A DNA stretch of 64,000 bases, from the NCBI RefSeq assembly GCF_042485795.1, contig NZ_CP169368.1, positions 496,001 through 560,000 of the forward strand, read 5' to 3'. Every line of letters starts with the position of its first letter. Positions within the stretch are counted from its first letter, which is position 1. The notes below the pieces were generated by a model. The model did no database searches. It was not told where the DNA came from and saw only the letters and a program-made list of their open reading frames with translations. The translations under genes were made by a program, and so were the position numbers. Shown in pieces: positions 33,072-41,280 of this stretch. The DNA is from Lonepinella sp042485795 (lineage in GTDB: Bacteria; Pseudomonadota; Gammaproteobacteria; Enterobacterales; Pasteurellaceae).

Positions 33072-34136
33072 TTATATTATCCATTCTGGACTAATCTGTT
33101 CTGGTGAAATTTCATTGATATTATGTTGGTAGTGTACAATTTCAGTTCGATTTTGATTATTAGGGTGCCAATTTAGCCAATTTTGTTGACCTTGACTGTA
33201 AAAACCAATAATCGGTTTATTTAGACCTGCTGCAATATGAATGGTGGCAGTATCAGGTGAAATTAACAAATCAGAATAGCGAATAAGTTCAATGGTATGA
33301 AATATACTTTTCGTGTTTTCATTAATAAAAATTTTTGCAAAAAAGGTATTATTCTCCATTGACCATTGACCATTGACCATTGCTATCAATTTTTTTAATT
33401 TTTCTGTTACTGGGGGATAGGTGAGTACGACTATTGGCAAGCTACTTTCTTTTGCCAAATATTCAAGTATTGCAACGATATGTTTGTCATCAAATTGGCG
33501 AGCCGACCCATTACCAAAGAAATTCAAGGTAATAAATCTTTCTAATTTATTTTTCTGGATAAAATCAATGGTTTCAGTATTAGCTGACGGACTAAAGGGA
33601 ATATCATATTGCGTATTAATATCAGTAAATCCTATTTTTTCTAATGCTGTTTTATAAACGTCAGCAAAATGTAAATTGGGATCATCAATATTGATATTAA
33701 AAAGTTGATAATTTTGTTTTAAATAACCGACATTGATTGAAGCGTTAATTAGGCGAATAAACAGTAAATCTCGGTTACGTAATAGTACCGTAGGATCAAT
33801 TAACACGTCATAGTGAAATTTCCGCAAATTTAGACCGCACTTGATCCGATCCCAGATACTACGTTTTTGCACAAAATGTAGTTGATCAATATAAGGATTA
33901 TCCGAAAATAAATAGGCATTATTTTTAGTACAAGTTACTCCAATATATAGCTCAGGATCCTGTTTTTTTAGTTCACGAAACACAAAAGAGCTGACAATAT
34001 AATCACCAATTTTTCCGTCTTGGCGGAGAAAGAGGATTTTTTTGATAGGCAAATTTACTGGATTGTGATGTATTTTGTCTAGTAATAGTTTACCGATAGT
34101 CAGGCGGATTTTTTGTAAAAGAGTTTTGAGTTTCAT
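33072..34136 (-). CDS. Family 9 glycosyltransferase (heptosyltransferase-like)
   Basis: A 354-residue GT-B enzyme of the ADP-heptose transferase family. The N-terminal KILFLRQDGKIGDYIVSS is the family's acceptor loop, and the C-terminal LISPDTATIHIAAGLNKPIIGFY is the nucleotide-sugar loop. Near residue 253 the protein has a low-complexity insert (MVNGQWSMEN) encoded by a heptanucleotide tandem repeat. The current copy number keeps the frame open. It ends one base before the downstream gene's possible overlap region and starts next to the GT25 stop. Confidence 0.82.
   Translation of the reverse strand: MKLKTLLQKIRLTIGKLLLDKIHHNPVNLPIKKILFLRQDGKIGDYIVSSFVFRELKKQDPELYIGVTCTKNNAYLFSDNPYIDQLHFVQKRSIWDRIKCGLNLRKFHYDVLIDPTVLLRNRDLLFIRLINASINVGYLKQNYQLFNINIDDPNLHFADVYKTALEKIGFTDINTQYDIPFSPSANTETIDFIQKNKLERFITLNFFGNGSARQFDDKHIVAILEYLAKESSLPIVVLTYPPVTEKLKKLIAMVNGQWSMENNTFFAKIFINENTKSIFHTIELIRYSDLLISPDTATIHIAAGLNKPIIGFYSQGQQNWLNWHPNNQNRTEIVHYQHNINEISPEQISPEWII
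33356..33382 (-). repeat. Heptanucleotide tandem repeat inside the GT9 gene
   Basis: CCATTGA (plus strand) is repeated almost four times without mismatch over 27 bp. Seven is not a multiple of three, so gain or loss of a unit would shift the reading frame. Confidence 0.8.
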
Positions 34137-34820
34137 TTAATTGTATCGATCTTCAAGTTTATTAATTTCTGATTCACTAGTTCCTCGGAAAATACAAGGT
34201 GGTTCAACACCATAGGCATTGAGCCTATTTAATTGTAATAATCCCGTTAAATAATCTGCAGGTATTCTAATGGGGTAGGCATTATCTAATAATTTTCTTG
34301 CTCCATTGAGAGTGAGCAAATAGGCATTTGCCATAATAATACAACGCTTAGATGTTTTTGACGGACTACGGTAACGTACTAATTTATAATTTTCAAATAG
34401 TTTACGCTTGAACAACCAAGATTTAGCTTTACCATGATCTAAAAAAACAATCTCTCGCCTAGATGGGACTCTTTTCAACACATCTGAAATGATCTTTGTA
34501 AAGTCGTGGTGAATGATAATATCATCTTCAAAAATAATAGCTTGTTCAATATGTTGCTCAACCATATACTGATAAACTTTAATATGGCTCATTGCACAGC
34601 CTATTTCACCAATAGTAAGGGGTTTCTTGGCTAGGTATTTTTTAGGGTAAAATTCATAATCAACTTGTGATAACTCTTCTTTACCCAGTGTTTTACCATA
34701 AACAGCATCGAAAAATTGAAAAGAAATATTTAAGGCAGTAAAACGCTGTGCAATTGCTTCTCGGCGAGGAGAGTTTTTAAGGCTGATAATGAAAATTGGC
34801 GGGATGTTTTTTTGTAGCAT
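34137..34820 (-). CDS. Family 25 glycosyltransferase
   Basis: A 227-residue enzyme of the Lex2B/LgtB/Lic family that adds galactose or glucose to lipooligosaccharide. Seen: PIFIISLKNSPRREAI at the start, LTIGEIGCAMSHIKVYQYM near residue 70, the metal-site IIFEDDIII near 93, and ANAYLLTLNGARKLL near 165. Its stop codon abuts the GT9 start, so these minus-strand genes form an operon. It diverges from the GT4 gene at 34961. Confidence 0.87.
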   Translation of the reverse strand: MLQKNIPPIFIISLKNSPRREAIAQRFTALNISFQFFDAVYGKTLGKEELSQVDYEFYPKKYLAKKPLTIGEIGCAMSHIKVYQYMVEQHIEQAIIFEDDIIIHHDFTKIISDVLKRVPSRREIVFLDHGKAKSWLFKRKLFENYKLVRYRSPSKTSKRCIIMANAYLLTLNGARKLLDNAYPIRIPADYLTGLLQLNRLNAYGVEPPCIFRGTSESEINKLEDRYN

Positions 34821-34960
34821 GGTTACCTGACTTCATTAAATTAGAGAAGTATATAGTCGTCTTGATTTGGAATGAATTTTAGTTTAGTCTATCAAAAATT
34901 TCAATATTAATTTATAGTTATAGTAGTGTCATTATACTTGAGCAGATTAGAGAAAAAAGA

Positions 34961-36130
34961 ATGAAAATTTTAATTTTGCATAAATGGTTGATTATGGGCG
35001 GTGTTGAACGTATTTTAATAAATTATTTAGCACTGTTACAGGGTGAACCTAACTTAGATATAGATATTTTGATTGATTTTGATACAGAAGATAATGCTTT
35101 TCACAACAAAATTCCTAAAAAATTCCCAATAAGTTATATTTTTGATAGAAATCACAAAAAACAACGTGATTCAATTTATTCTGCAAGAAAAGAAAGTGTC
35201 TTAAATTGTATAAAATATAAGCTGTTTAATAGAAAAGAAAAAATACTTAGAAAACAGAAATTAACAGATAAAATTGTTCGGAATGACTATGATGTTGTTA
35301 TAAATTTTAGTCAACATTTTGATCCTTATATTGAATTTGATCGTATTTCTGTACCAATTATTCGATGGCAACATTTAGCTTATGAACCTAAAAATAATCA
35401 TTATTTGAAAAAAGACATTTCTATTTTAGTTAGATATAGTAAGATTATTGTCATTTCTAATGCGATGAGAGAACAAATGATTTCTCTTACCAATATTTCT
35501 TCCAATAAATTTGAACTTATATTTAATCCGTTGAATATAAGTCATATAGTAGAACAAGCTGATATTCTACCCTATGCTGGTTTAAGAAAAGAACATTTCT
35601 TTACCCAAGTAGCTAGGTTAGATAAAATAAAACAACATGATAAATTAATTGAAATTTACGCAGAACTAGTTAAGTATGGAAGAACAGAAAAACTTTATAT
35701 TTTGGGAAACGGTGAAGAATGTAATTATTTAAAGCATCTTATAGAAAAGTTAAATTTAAAGAATAGATGTATTTTACTTGGTGAAGTTGAAAATCCTTAT
35801 CCTTATATCAAATATGCAACACTTTTTCTACATACTTCAGCAAAAGAAGGATTGCCAACAGTATTACTGGAAAGTTTATTGTTAAATACTCCCGTAGTTG
35901 CAATGGATTGTCCGACAGGTCCAAGTGAAATACTTGATAATGGGCGTTGTGGTGCTTTAGTGACATTAAACAACAAAGATGAGTTTGTTCAAAAGACGAT
36001 TGAGTTATTGCATAATCCTGAAATGATAGAAAAGATGCAGATAAATATGAAAACACATTTGGAAAAATTTTCTGAACAAGAAATTCGAAGAAAATTCATT
36101 GGTGTATTAGATAAACTCGTTGGAAAATAG
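34961..36130 (+). CDS. Family 4 glycosyltransferase
   Basis: A 389-residue GT-B enzyme. The start KILILHKWLIMGGVERILINYL has the glycine-rich acceptor loop. FFTQVARLDKIKQHDKLIEIYAEL begins the donor domain, and the E-x7-E motif is in HTSAKEGLPTVLLESLLLNTPVVAMD near residue 295. Probably involved in lipooligosaccharide or capsule. The gene is much more AT-rich than the flanking housekeeping genes, consistent with acquisition. Another GT4 gene follows after 7 bp. Confidence 0.85.
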   Translation: MKILILHKWLIMGGVERILINYLALLQGEPNLDIDILIDFDTEDNAFHNKIPKKFPISYIFDRNHKKQRDSIYSARKESVLNCIKYKLFNRKEKILRKQKLTDKIVRNDYDVVINFSQHFDPYIEFDRISVPIIRWQHLAYEPKNNHYLKKDISILVRYSKIIVISNAMREQMISLTNISSNKFELIFNPLNISHIVEQADILPYAGLRKEHFFTQVARLDKIKQHDKLIEIYAELVKYGRTEKLYILGNGEECNYLKHLIEKLNLKNRCILLGEVENPYPYIKYATLFLHTSAKEGLPTVLLESLLLNTPVVAMDCPTGPSEILDNGRCGALVTLNNKDEFVQKTIELLHNPEMIEKMQINMKTHLEKFSEQEIRRKFIGVLDKLVGK

Positions 36131-36137
36131 GGCTAAA

Positions 36138-37298
36138 ATGGAAAACAAACAAACAAAAATAAAGGTTGCTTTATTAATTAATGAATATTTCGGTGCAGTT
36201 AAAACGGGATATGGTGGATATGGATTCCTAGCGAAAAGACTTGTCGCGAAATATTTACCTTCAGATGATTTACAAGTTGATGTTTTATTGAAAACAACAT
36301 CACGTAATTTTGGTATTTTAGCTAAAAAACATATTGTAGATGGTATTAATGTATATGAAATACCAAAGAAGCAGTGGGCTACGAAACAATTCCTAAAAAA
36401 ACAAAATTATGATGTTTATTTAAGTATTGAAGTTACTTTTATACTCCCTTTAAAATTAGAACCAGACCAACGAAAGAAATTATTATTTTGGATTCAAGAT
36501 CCGAGACCCCAAACTGATTGGGAAGAAATTCATACTGTACAGCTTTATCCTGAACCAAGCTATTACGATCAAGCATTATATGATTATATTCATCAATTAT
36601 ATAAACAAGATAGGGTAAAGTTTATTTCACAAGGTTATTTCCTAAATGAAAAGGCAAAAGAACTCTATCGTTTGAATGAAGATGTCAATATTCAATATTT
36701 GCCTAATCCAATTGAGATTAACAAAGACTTTAATCTCAATACATACGAAAAGAAAGATATGATTATTTTTTTAGGACGTATTGAATCCGTGAAACGAGGT
36801 TGGTTATTTGCTGAAATTGCTAAACAATGTCCTGAATATGAGTTTTATATGTTAGGTCAATCTTTCCATGATACAGCAAAGAATGCAGAGATTATGGCAA
36901 AATATAAAGATATTCCAAATTTATATTTTGCTGGACATGTTGATGGCGAAGAAAAAGAACAATTTTTGAAAGATGCCAAAATACTTGTCAATACTTCAAT
37001 TCATGAAGCCTTACCAGTTTCATTCTTAGAAGCATTGTCTTATGGAACATTATTAGTCAGTAACCAAAATCCTGAAAATTTAACGGAAAAATTTGGTGTT
37101 TATACTGGGCAAGTCTTGGGCGATGGTTTTGATGCCATAGAACGTTATGTAGAAGGAATCCATTTCTTGATGAAAAATGATGAAATAAGAAAAACATTGG
37201 CAAGACAAGGTATAAATTATATTAAAGAAATACATAATATCCCTAAATTTGTTAAGGATATGAGAGAAATATTATTTGATCTAGCTGGGTGTAAGTGA
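36138..37298 (+). CDS. Family 4 glycosyltransferase
   Basis: A 386-residue GT-B enzyme. The N-terminal KVALLINEYFGAVKTGYGGYG provides the acceptor loop. MIIFLGRIESVKRGWLFAEI starts the donor domain, and the E-x7-E motif is in NTSIHEALPVSFLEALSYGTLLVSN near residue 295. The ATG at 36138 follows the previous stop by 7 bp; an in-frame TTG upstream is less likely. It is AT-rich like its partner. The two form the plus-strand arm of the glycan locus, ending at the IS256-type element. Confidence 0.85.
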   Translation: MENKQTKIKVALLINEYFGAVKTGYGGYGFLAKRLVAKYLPSDDLQVDVLLKTTSRNFGILAKKHIVDGINVYEIPKKQWATKQFLKKQNYDVYLSIEVTFILPLKLEPDQRKKLLFWIQDPRPQTDWEEIHTVQLYPEPSYYDQALYDYIHQLYKQDRVKFISQGYFLNEKAKELYRLNEDVNIQYLPNPIEINKDFNLNTYEKKDMIIFLGRIESVKRGWLFAEIAKQCPEYEFYMLGQSFHDTAKNAEIMAKYKDIPNLYFAGHVDGEEKEQFLKDAKILVNTSIHEALPVSFLEALSYGTLLVSNQNPENLTEKFGVYTGQVLGDGFDAIERYVEGIHFLMKNDEIRKTLARQGINYIKEIHNIPKFVKDMREILFDLAGCK

Positions 37299-37308
37299 TA
37301 AACACTTT

Positions 37309-37335
37309 AGCCTATAACAAAATTTGTTATAGGCT
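37309..37335. repeat. 27-bp palindrome before the IS256-type element
   Basis: Perfect 13-bp arms (AGCCTATAACAAA and complement) around one base. The left arm resembles the IS terminus at 37356 (AGCCTATACCAAAATTTGT) with one mismatch. Two direct repeats of ATAGGCTCCTC (37329-37339 and 37342-37352) follow. It may act as a weak terminator, but no T run follows. Confidence 0.6.
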
Positions 37336-37355
37336 CCTCTCATAGGCTCCTCCTA

Positions 37356-38668
37356 GAGCCTATACCAAAATTTGTGTAAATACTTGTTTCTGAGATAATA
37401 ACCAAAAACAGGTATTTTCATTATGAATGAACAACAAATTAAATTATTGGCTAACGAACTCGCCAAAAACCTCAAAACGCCAGAAGATCTCAATCAGCTT
37501 TCTCGCGTGCTGAAAAAAATCACCGTGGAAGCCGCTCTCAATACTGAGTTGACCTCACATCTTGGTTATAAGAAAAATCAGCCAAGAAAGGCTAAAAATA
37601 GCCGAAATGGTTATAGTCAAAAAACCTTGCTCACCGATGAGGGAGATATTGAACTCAACATTCCCCGAGATCGTGAAAGCACCTTTGAACCCCAAATTAT
37701 TAAGAAAAATCAAACTCGCATCACGGGTATGGATGAGCAAATCATTGCCTTATATGCCAAAGGGTTAAGTAATCAAGAGATTGTTGATTCGTTTAAGGAA
37801 TTTTATGATGCCGATGTTTCACCGAGCCTGATTTCTCGGGTGACGGATTCGGTCAAAGAACGCATTATTGAGTGGCAAAATGAACCCCTTAATGCGGTGT
37901 ATGCCATTGTTTATTTGGATTGTATCGTGGTGAAAGTTCGCCAAGACGGACGCATTATCAATAAAGCCGTGTTTGTCGCTCTTGGTGTGAATCTGGACGG
38001 ACGCAAAGAGCTGTTAGGGCTGTGGATTGCAGAAAATGAAGGGTCAAAATTTTGGTTAAACGTGCTAACCGAGCTTAAAAATCGTGGCGTACAGGATATT
38101 CTAATTGCCTGTATTGATGGCTTAAAAGGCTTTCCTGAAGCGATTAATACTGTTTTTCCTGAAACGAAAATTCAGCTTTGTATCGTGCATATGGTTCGTA
38201 ATAGTTTGAAATATGTCACTTGGAAAGATTTCAAAGCCGTGACAGTGGATTTAAAGCTGATTTATCAAGCACCTACGGAACAGGTAGCCCTACAGGCACT
38301 GGCTAATTTTGAGCAAAAATGGCAAGCAAAATACCCCTTAATCGCCAAAAGCTGGCAGACTCATTGGGCGAATTTAGCCACGATTTTCAGCTATCCTGAC
38401 GATATTCGCAAGGCAATTTACACGACAAATGCGATAGAATCGTTAAATAGCGTGATTCGACGAGTGATTAAAAAACGAAATGTCTTCCCGACAGATGAAT
38501 CCGTGATTAAAATCATCTGGCTTGCGATTAAAAATGCGTCTAAAAAATGGTCAATGCCAATCCGAAATTGGCGAGCAGCATTGAACCATTTTGTGCTAGA
38601 ATTTGGTGATCGCTTAAATGATCACCTTTAAGTGAAATTGGTGTTTACACAAAATATGGGATAGGCTC
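37356..38668 (+). mobile_element. IS256-family insertion sequence
   Basis: About 1.3 kb with 28-bp terminal inverted repeats that differ at four positions (GAGCCTATACC... on the left, GAGCCTATCCC... on the right, both running into TTTGTGTAAA). One transposase gene fills it. The 8-9 bp on the two sides do not match, so no target duplication is visible. Confidence 0.85.
37423..38631 (+). CDS. IS256-family (mutator-type) transposase
   Basis: A 402-residue DDE transposase. Catalytic residues lie in VYLDCIVVKVR, ILIACIDGLKGFPEAI and TTNAIESLNSVIRRV. CIVHMVRNSLKYV is the conserved C-x2-H region of the family. Full length, without stops, so it is probably active. An N-terminal DNA-binding part (LKKITVEAALNTELTSHLGY) is present. 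Confidence 0.95.
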   Translation: MNEQQIKLLANELAKNLKTPEDLNQLSRVLKKITVEAALNTELTSHLGYKKNQPRKAKNSRNGYSQKTLLTDEGDIELNIPRDRESTFEPQIIKKNQTRITGMDEQIIALYAKGLSNQEIVDSFKEFYDADVSPSLISRVTDSVKERIIEWQNEPLNAVYAIVYLDCIVVKVRQDGRIINKAVFVALGVNLDGRKELLGLWIAENEGSKFWLNVLTELKNRGVQDILIACIDGLKGFPEAINTVFPETKIQLCIVHMVRNSLKYVTWKDFKAVTVDLKLIYQAPTEQVALQALANFEQKWQAKYPLIAKSWQTHWANLATIFSYPDDIRKAIYTTNAIESLNSVIRRVIKKRNVFPTDESVIKIIWLAIKNASKKWSMPIRNWRAALNHFVLEFGDRLNDHL

Positions 38669-38700
38669 GGCTAACCAGCCCTATTTCTTTTTTTACCTAA

Positions 38701-39039
38701 TTATTTAGTTGGATAGTCCCACCAAATATCAAACAAATCACTGATTTCGACTTGTTGTAATCCATTGCTTTCTAACCAGTTTTTCACTAAAGTGCGGTGC
38801 TTTTCATCACATTTTCCGATTTTTTCTAAACAAACTAAACCCTCCCAGTGTAAATAGCCACTACCTTCATAAGCTAACCCATTTGGTTGAATGACTTCAC
38901 GGATAAAGCGATCAACGATTTCATCTACTTGCTCGATAGCCGTACCTTCAGCAAATTGCCAATTGACTAAAAAGCCTAATTCTTGGAATTCTGCTAAGTG
39001 CATTTTTTTACGCTGACGAGCGTTACGTTGAATAGCCAT
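38701..39039 (-). CDS. yggL: YggL family 50S-associated protein
   Basis: A 112-residue protein of the DUF469/YggL family (RNARQRKKMHLAEFQELGF at the start; GLAYEGSGYLHWEGLV in the middle), reported to bind the large ribosomal subunit. It lies downstream of trmB, as in E. coli. The IS256-type element ends 32 bp beyond its stop. Confidence 0.92.
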   Translation of the reverse strand: MAIQRNARQRKKMHLAEFQELGFLVNWQFAEGTAIEQVDEIVDRFIREVIQPNGLAYEGSGYLHWEGLVCLEKIGKCDEKHRTLVKNWLESNGLQQVEISDLFDIWWDYPTK

Positions 39040-39074
39040 ATTTTTCTCCTATGCTATTAGAGCCTTGTTAGCTC

Positions 39075-39833
39075 TTATTCTTTAATAAAATATAAGTCCC
39101 AAACACTGTGACCTAATTTGTGACCACGTTGTTCGAATTTGGTTAAGGGACGGAAATCGGGGCGTTCAATATAATCACCCGTTGAGGAAACATTACGAAT
39201 TCCCACCGCACTTTGCATAGATTGTAACACATCTAGCATCTGTTCGGCATAATTTTGCCAGTCGGTAGCAAAATGAATAAAACCACCAGATTGTAATTTT
39301 TGGCTAACATTTTCGACAAACTGCGGTTGTACAATACGGCGTTTGTGATGTTTCGCTTTTTGCCATGGATCAGGAAAAAATAACTGCAAACCGCCCACCG
39401 AATTTTCCGCAATGCAATCACGCAAAATTTCCGTGGCATCATGGCACATTACTCGCAAATTTTTCACCCCTTTTTCTAAAGCATAAGCTAAACAAGCTCC
39501 CACACCAGGGGTATGCACCTCAATCCCCAGATAATTTTTATCGGGATTTTGGGCAGCCATTTCCACTAAGGATTTTCCCATACCAAAACCTATTTCTAAT
39601 ACCACAGGCTGACTATTGCCATAAATCTTAGTGAAATCAAAGGGTTCATTTTGATAATCCAAACCATAATTTGCCCAATTATCATTCATTATTTGGCGTT
39701 GATATTCACTCAACCGCCCTGTACGTAACACAAAGCTCCGCACTTTACGTTTATAACGTCCATCTTCAGTAAATTCGGCAGTTTCCACGGTTTTACGTTT
39801 TTGATCGGCAAGGGTATTTTTTTGTTGTTCCAT
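39075..39833 (-). CDS. trmB: tRNA (guanine-46-N7)-methyltransferase
   Basis: An SAM-dependent enzyme (252 residues) that makes m7G46 in tRNA. The SAM motif is VLEIGFGMGKSLVEMA near residue 75; FPDPWQKAKHHKRRIV near 150 is the TrmB signature. In E. coli it diverges directly from mutY. Here about 1.4 kb of extra DNA lies between them. yggL follows 35 bp downstream. Confidence 0.95.
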   Translation of the reverse strand: MEQQKNTLADQKRKTVETAEFTEDGRYKRKVRSFVLRTGRLSEYQRQIMNDNWANYGLDYQNEPFDFTKIYGNSQPVVLEIGFGMGKSLVEMAAQNPDKNYLGIEVHTPGVGACLAYALEKGVKNLRVMCHDATEILRDCIAENSVGGLQLFFPDPWQKAKHHKRRIVQPQFVENVSQKLQSGGFIHFATDWQNYAEQMLDVLQSMQSAVGIRNVSSTGDYIERPDFRPLTKFEQRGHKLGHSVWDLYFIKE

Positions 39834-40028
39834 TCTTTTTTCATTGCTCGTAAAATTTGGCGGTCATTATACGGATTTCAAAGTGCGGTGTAAATTTAAG
39901 AAAAATCAAATCAGAGTCTATTTTAGATAGACACTTAAGAACAAGTCCCATGGGCGATTTATGCAACCAATGTATCCAAAAAGTGCCTAATTTAGCAAAG
40001 AAAAGTGCAGTCATTTTTTAGCGTGTTT

Positions 40029-40043
40029 TTCAGGTAACCTGAA
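40029..40043. repeat. Palindrome resembling a Neisseriaceae uptake sequence
   Basis: TTCAGGTAACCTGAA is symmetric. Its minus strand contains AGGTTACCTGAA, one base from the Eikenella-type dialect (AGGCTACCTGAA). It lies just past the stop of the HhH gene, in a 217-bp gap after trmB that otherwise holds one USS and degenerate copies of it. Confidence 0.45.
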
Positions 40044-40050
40044 AGGTTTT

Positions 40051-40317
40051 TCAAATTTTTCTAAACTCTATCGCCACGCCGTTTAATTGTGCTTTCGCCC
40101 AGTCAACCGCATTGCGGGCGGCTTGTCTGGCTTGGGGGGAGTTTTTCCAACAGCTTGAGCCTGTCAAATAAGCACCTTGGTGCACAATCTCTTCTTCATC
40201 AGTCGTTGCCAACTCCTGTACGCTGTCCAAGCCCATTTGTTCCAGACGGCTGATAAACGTTTTGCCTATGCCTTTGACGGCAAGCAGGGATTGATATTCT
40301 TCTGCGGTAAATGCCAT
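40051..40317 (-). CDS. Helix-hairpin-helix protein
   Basis: An 88-residue protein with a helix-hairpin-helix near residue 11 (LLAVKGIGKTFISRLEQMGL), the Cdd1/'pathogenicity locus' type of small HhH protein. HhH units bind DNA or protein non-specifically, and the function here is unknown. GGAGC precedes the ATG. It shares with the neighbouring GST gene a higher GC content and the absence of USS, unlike the surroundings. Confidence 0.65.
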   Translation of the reverse strand: MAFTAEEYQSLLAVKGIGKTFISRLEQMGLDSVQELATTDEEEIVHQGAYLTGSSCWKNSPQARQAARNAVDWAKAQLNGVAIEFRKI

Positions 40318-40433
40318 GATTGCTCCGTTTTTTTGTGCTGGGTCGGATTGTTAAATCCGACCTTAATTAAGACGTTAAGGCTTGTCGGACTGCTTGCGTG
40401 CCACAGGCTTACAAGTATCCTACCCACATTGCC

Positions 40434-41057
40434 TTATGCCATTTCTTTCACTGCCTGCTCTGCCCAAGCCATGGTTTCGGCAAAGGCGGGGCGTGCCAAA
40501 TGGGCGGCGGCGTAGTGTTGCAGTATGCTGTCATCGGCGGACAGCACGGGCATATTGCGGGTAAAGTGGGCAATCAAGGCACTGAAATATAAATCCAATA
40601 CGCTAAACTGATTGCCAAGGATAAATGTGCGTCCGTTTAAATGGTTACGCAAGGTATCCAACAATACATCGGGATTGCCATAGCCGATTGCTTTTTGTGT
40701 TTCGGCATCAATGCTTACCTGCATAAATTTATCCATCAGTGCGTATTCCAAATGAATGGACAAACACAGCCAGCGGTAAAATTCGCCGCGTTCAATGCTG
40801 CCTGCGGGCGGTATCAGCCCTTTGTCGGGGAACTGTTCGGCTAAAAAGGTCAAAATGGCAAGCGTTTCGGTTAAAACCGTATCGCCAACCTTTAAGGCAG
40901 GCACCTGCCCTTGCGGATTAACCGCCAGATACTCGGCAGATTTCATCTGTCCGCCAAACTGCACCAGCTTGACTTGACAATCCGCACCGCATTCTTTGAG
41001 TGCCCAAACGACATACATGCCGCGTGAAAAGGGGTGGGTGTAAAGGGTGTATTGCAT
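40434..41057 (-). CDS. Glutathione S-transferase family protein
   Basis: A 207-residue GST. The N-terminal thioredoxin fold is MQYTLYTHPFSRGMYVVWAL, with NPQGQVPALKV and LTETLAILTFLAEQF forming the glutathione site. The helical domain follows. It is distinct from the GST at 24317. ATG 41057 has AAGGAGCA upstream. The gene is GC-richer than both flanks. The 116 bp to the HhH gene include a 9-bp hairpin (GGTCGGATT, about 40344-40365), but no T run follows on the minus strand. Confidence 0.88.
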   Translation of the reverse strand: MQYTLYTHPFSRGMYVVWALKECGADCQVKLVQFGGQMKSAEYLAVNPQGQVPALKVGDTVLTETLAILTFLAEQFPDKGLIPPAGSIERGEFYRWLCLSIHLEYALMDKFMQVSIDAETQKAIGYGNPDVLLDTLRNHLNGRTFILGNQFSVLDLYFSALIAHFTRNMPVLSADDSILQHYAAAHLARPAFAETMAWAEQAVKEMA

Positions 41058-41280
41058 GGGATTGCTCCTTGATGTTGAAGTGAGTGAATGCCTGAAAGGC
41101 TTTTTTAGTTTTAGCATATTTTAAAGGTTTTAGATAGCTTTTCTTTTACACGTCTGCACCGCCTGCATATATCCTTTTGAACTTCACAGCGTGTCAGCTA
41201 GTGTTCAATAATTACAGTTTTGGATATCTTTTTCGGTTGTGTTAAAATTCACTCCTATTTTTAATCGCATTTTTAACGTT

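Noticed and set aside
30782..38668. Composite transposon
   Set aside because: The two flanking IS elements belong to different families with unrelated termini, so they cannot mobilise the segment together in the usual way.
39915..39932. Short hairpin GTCTAT/ATAGAC after trmB as a terminator
   Set aside because: It is upstream of trmB in its own direction, only 6 bp of stem and no T run.
40177..40977. Several plus-strand open frames opposite the HhH and GST genes
   Set aside because: They arise from the GC-richer antisense strand; the minus-strand genes have clear domains and ribosome sites.
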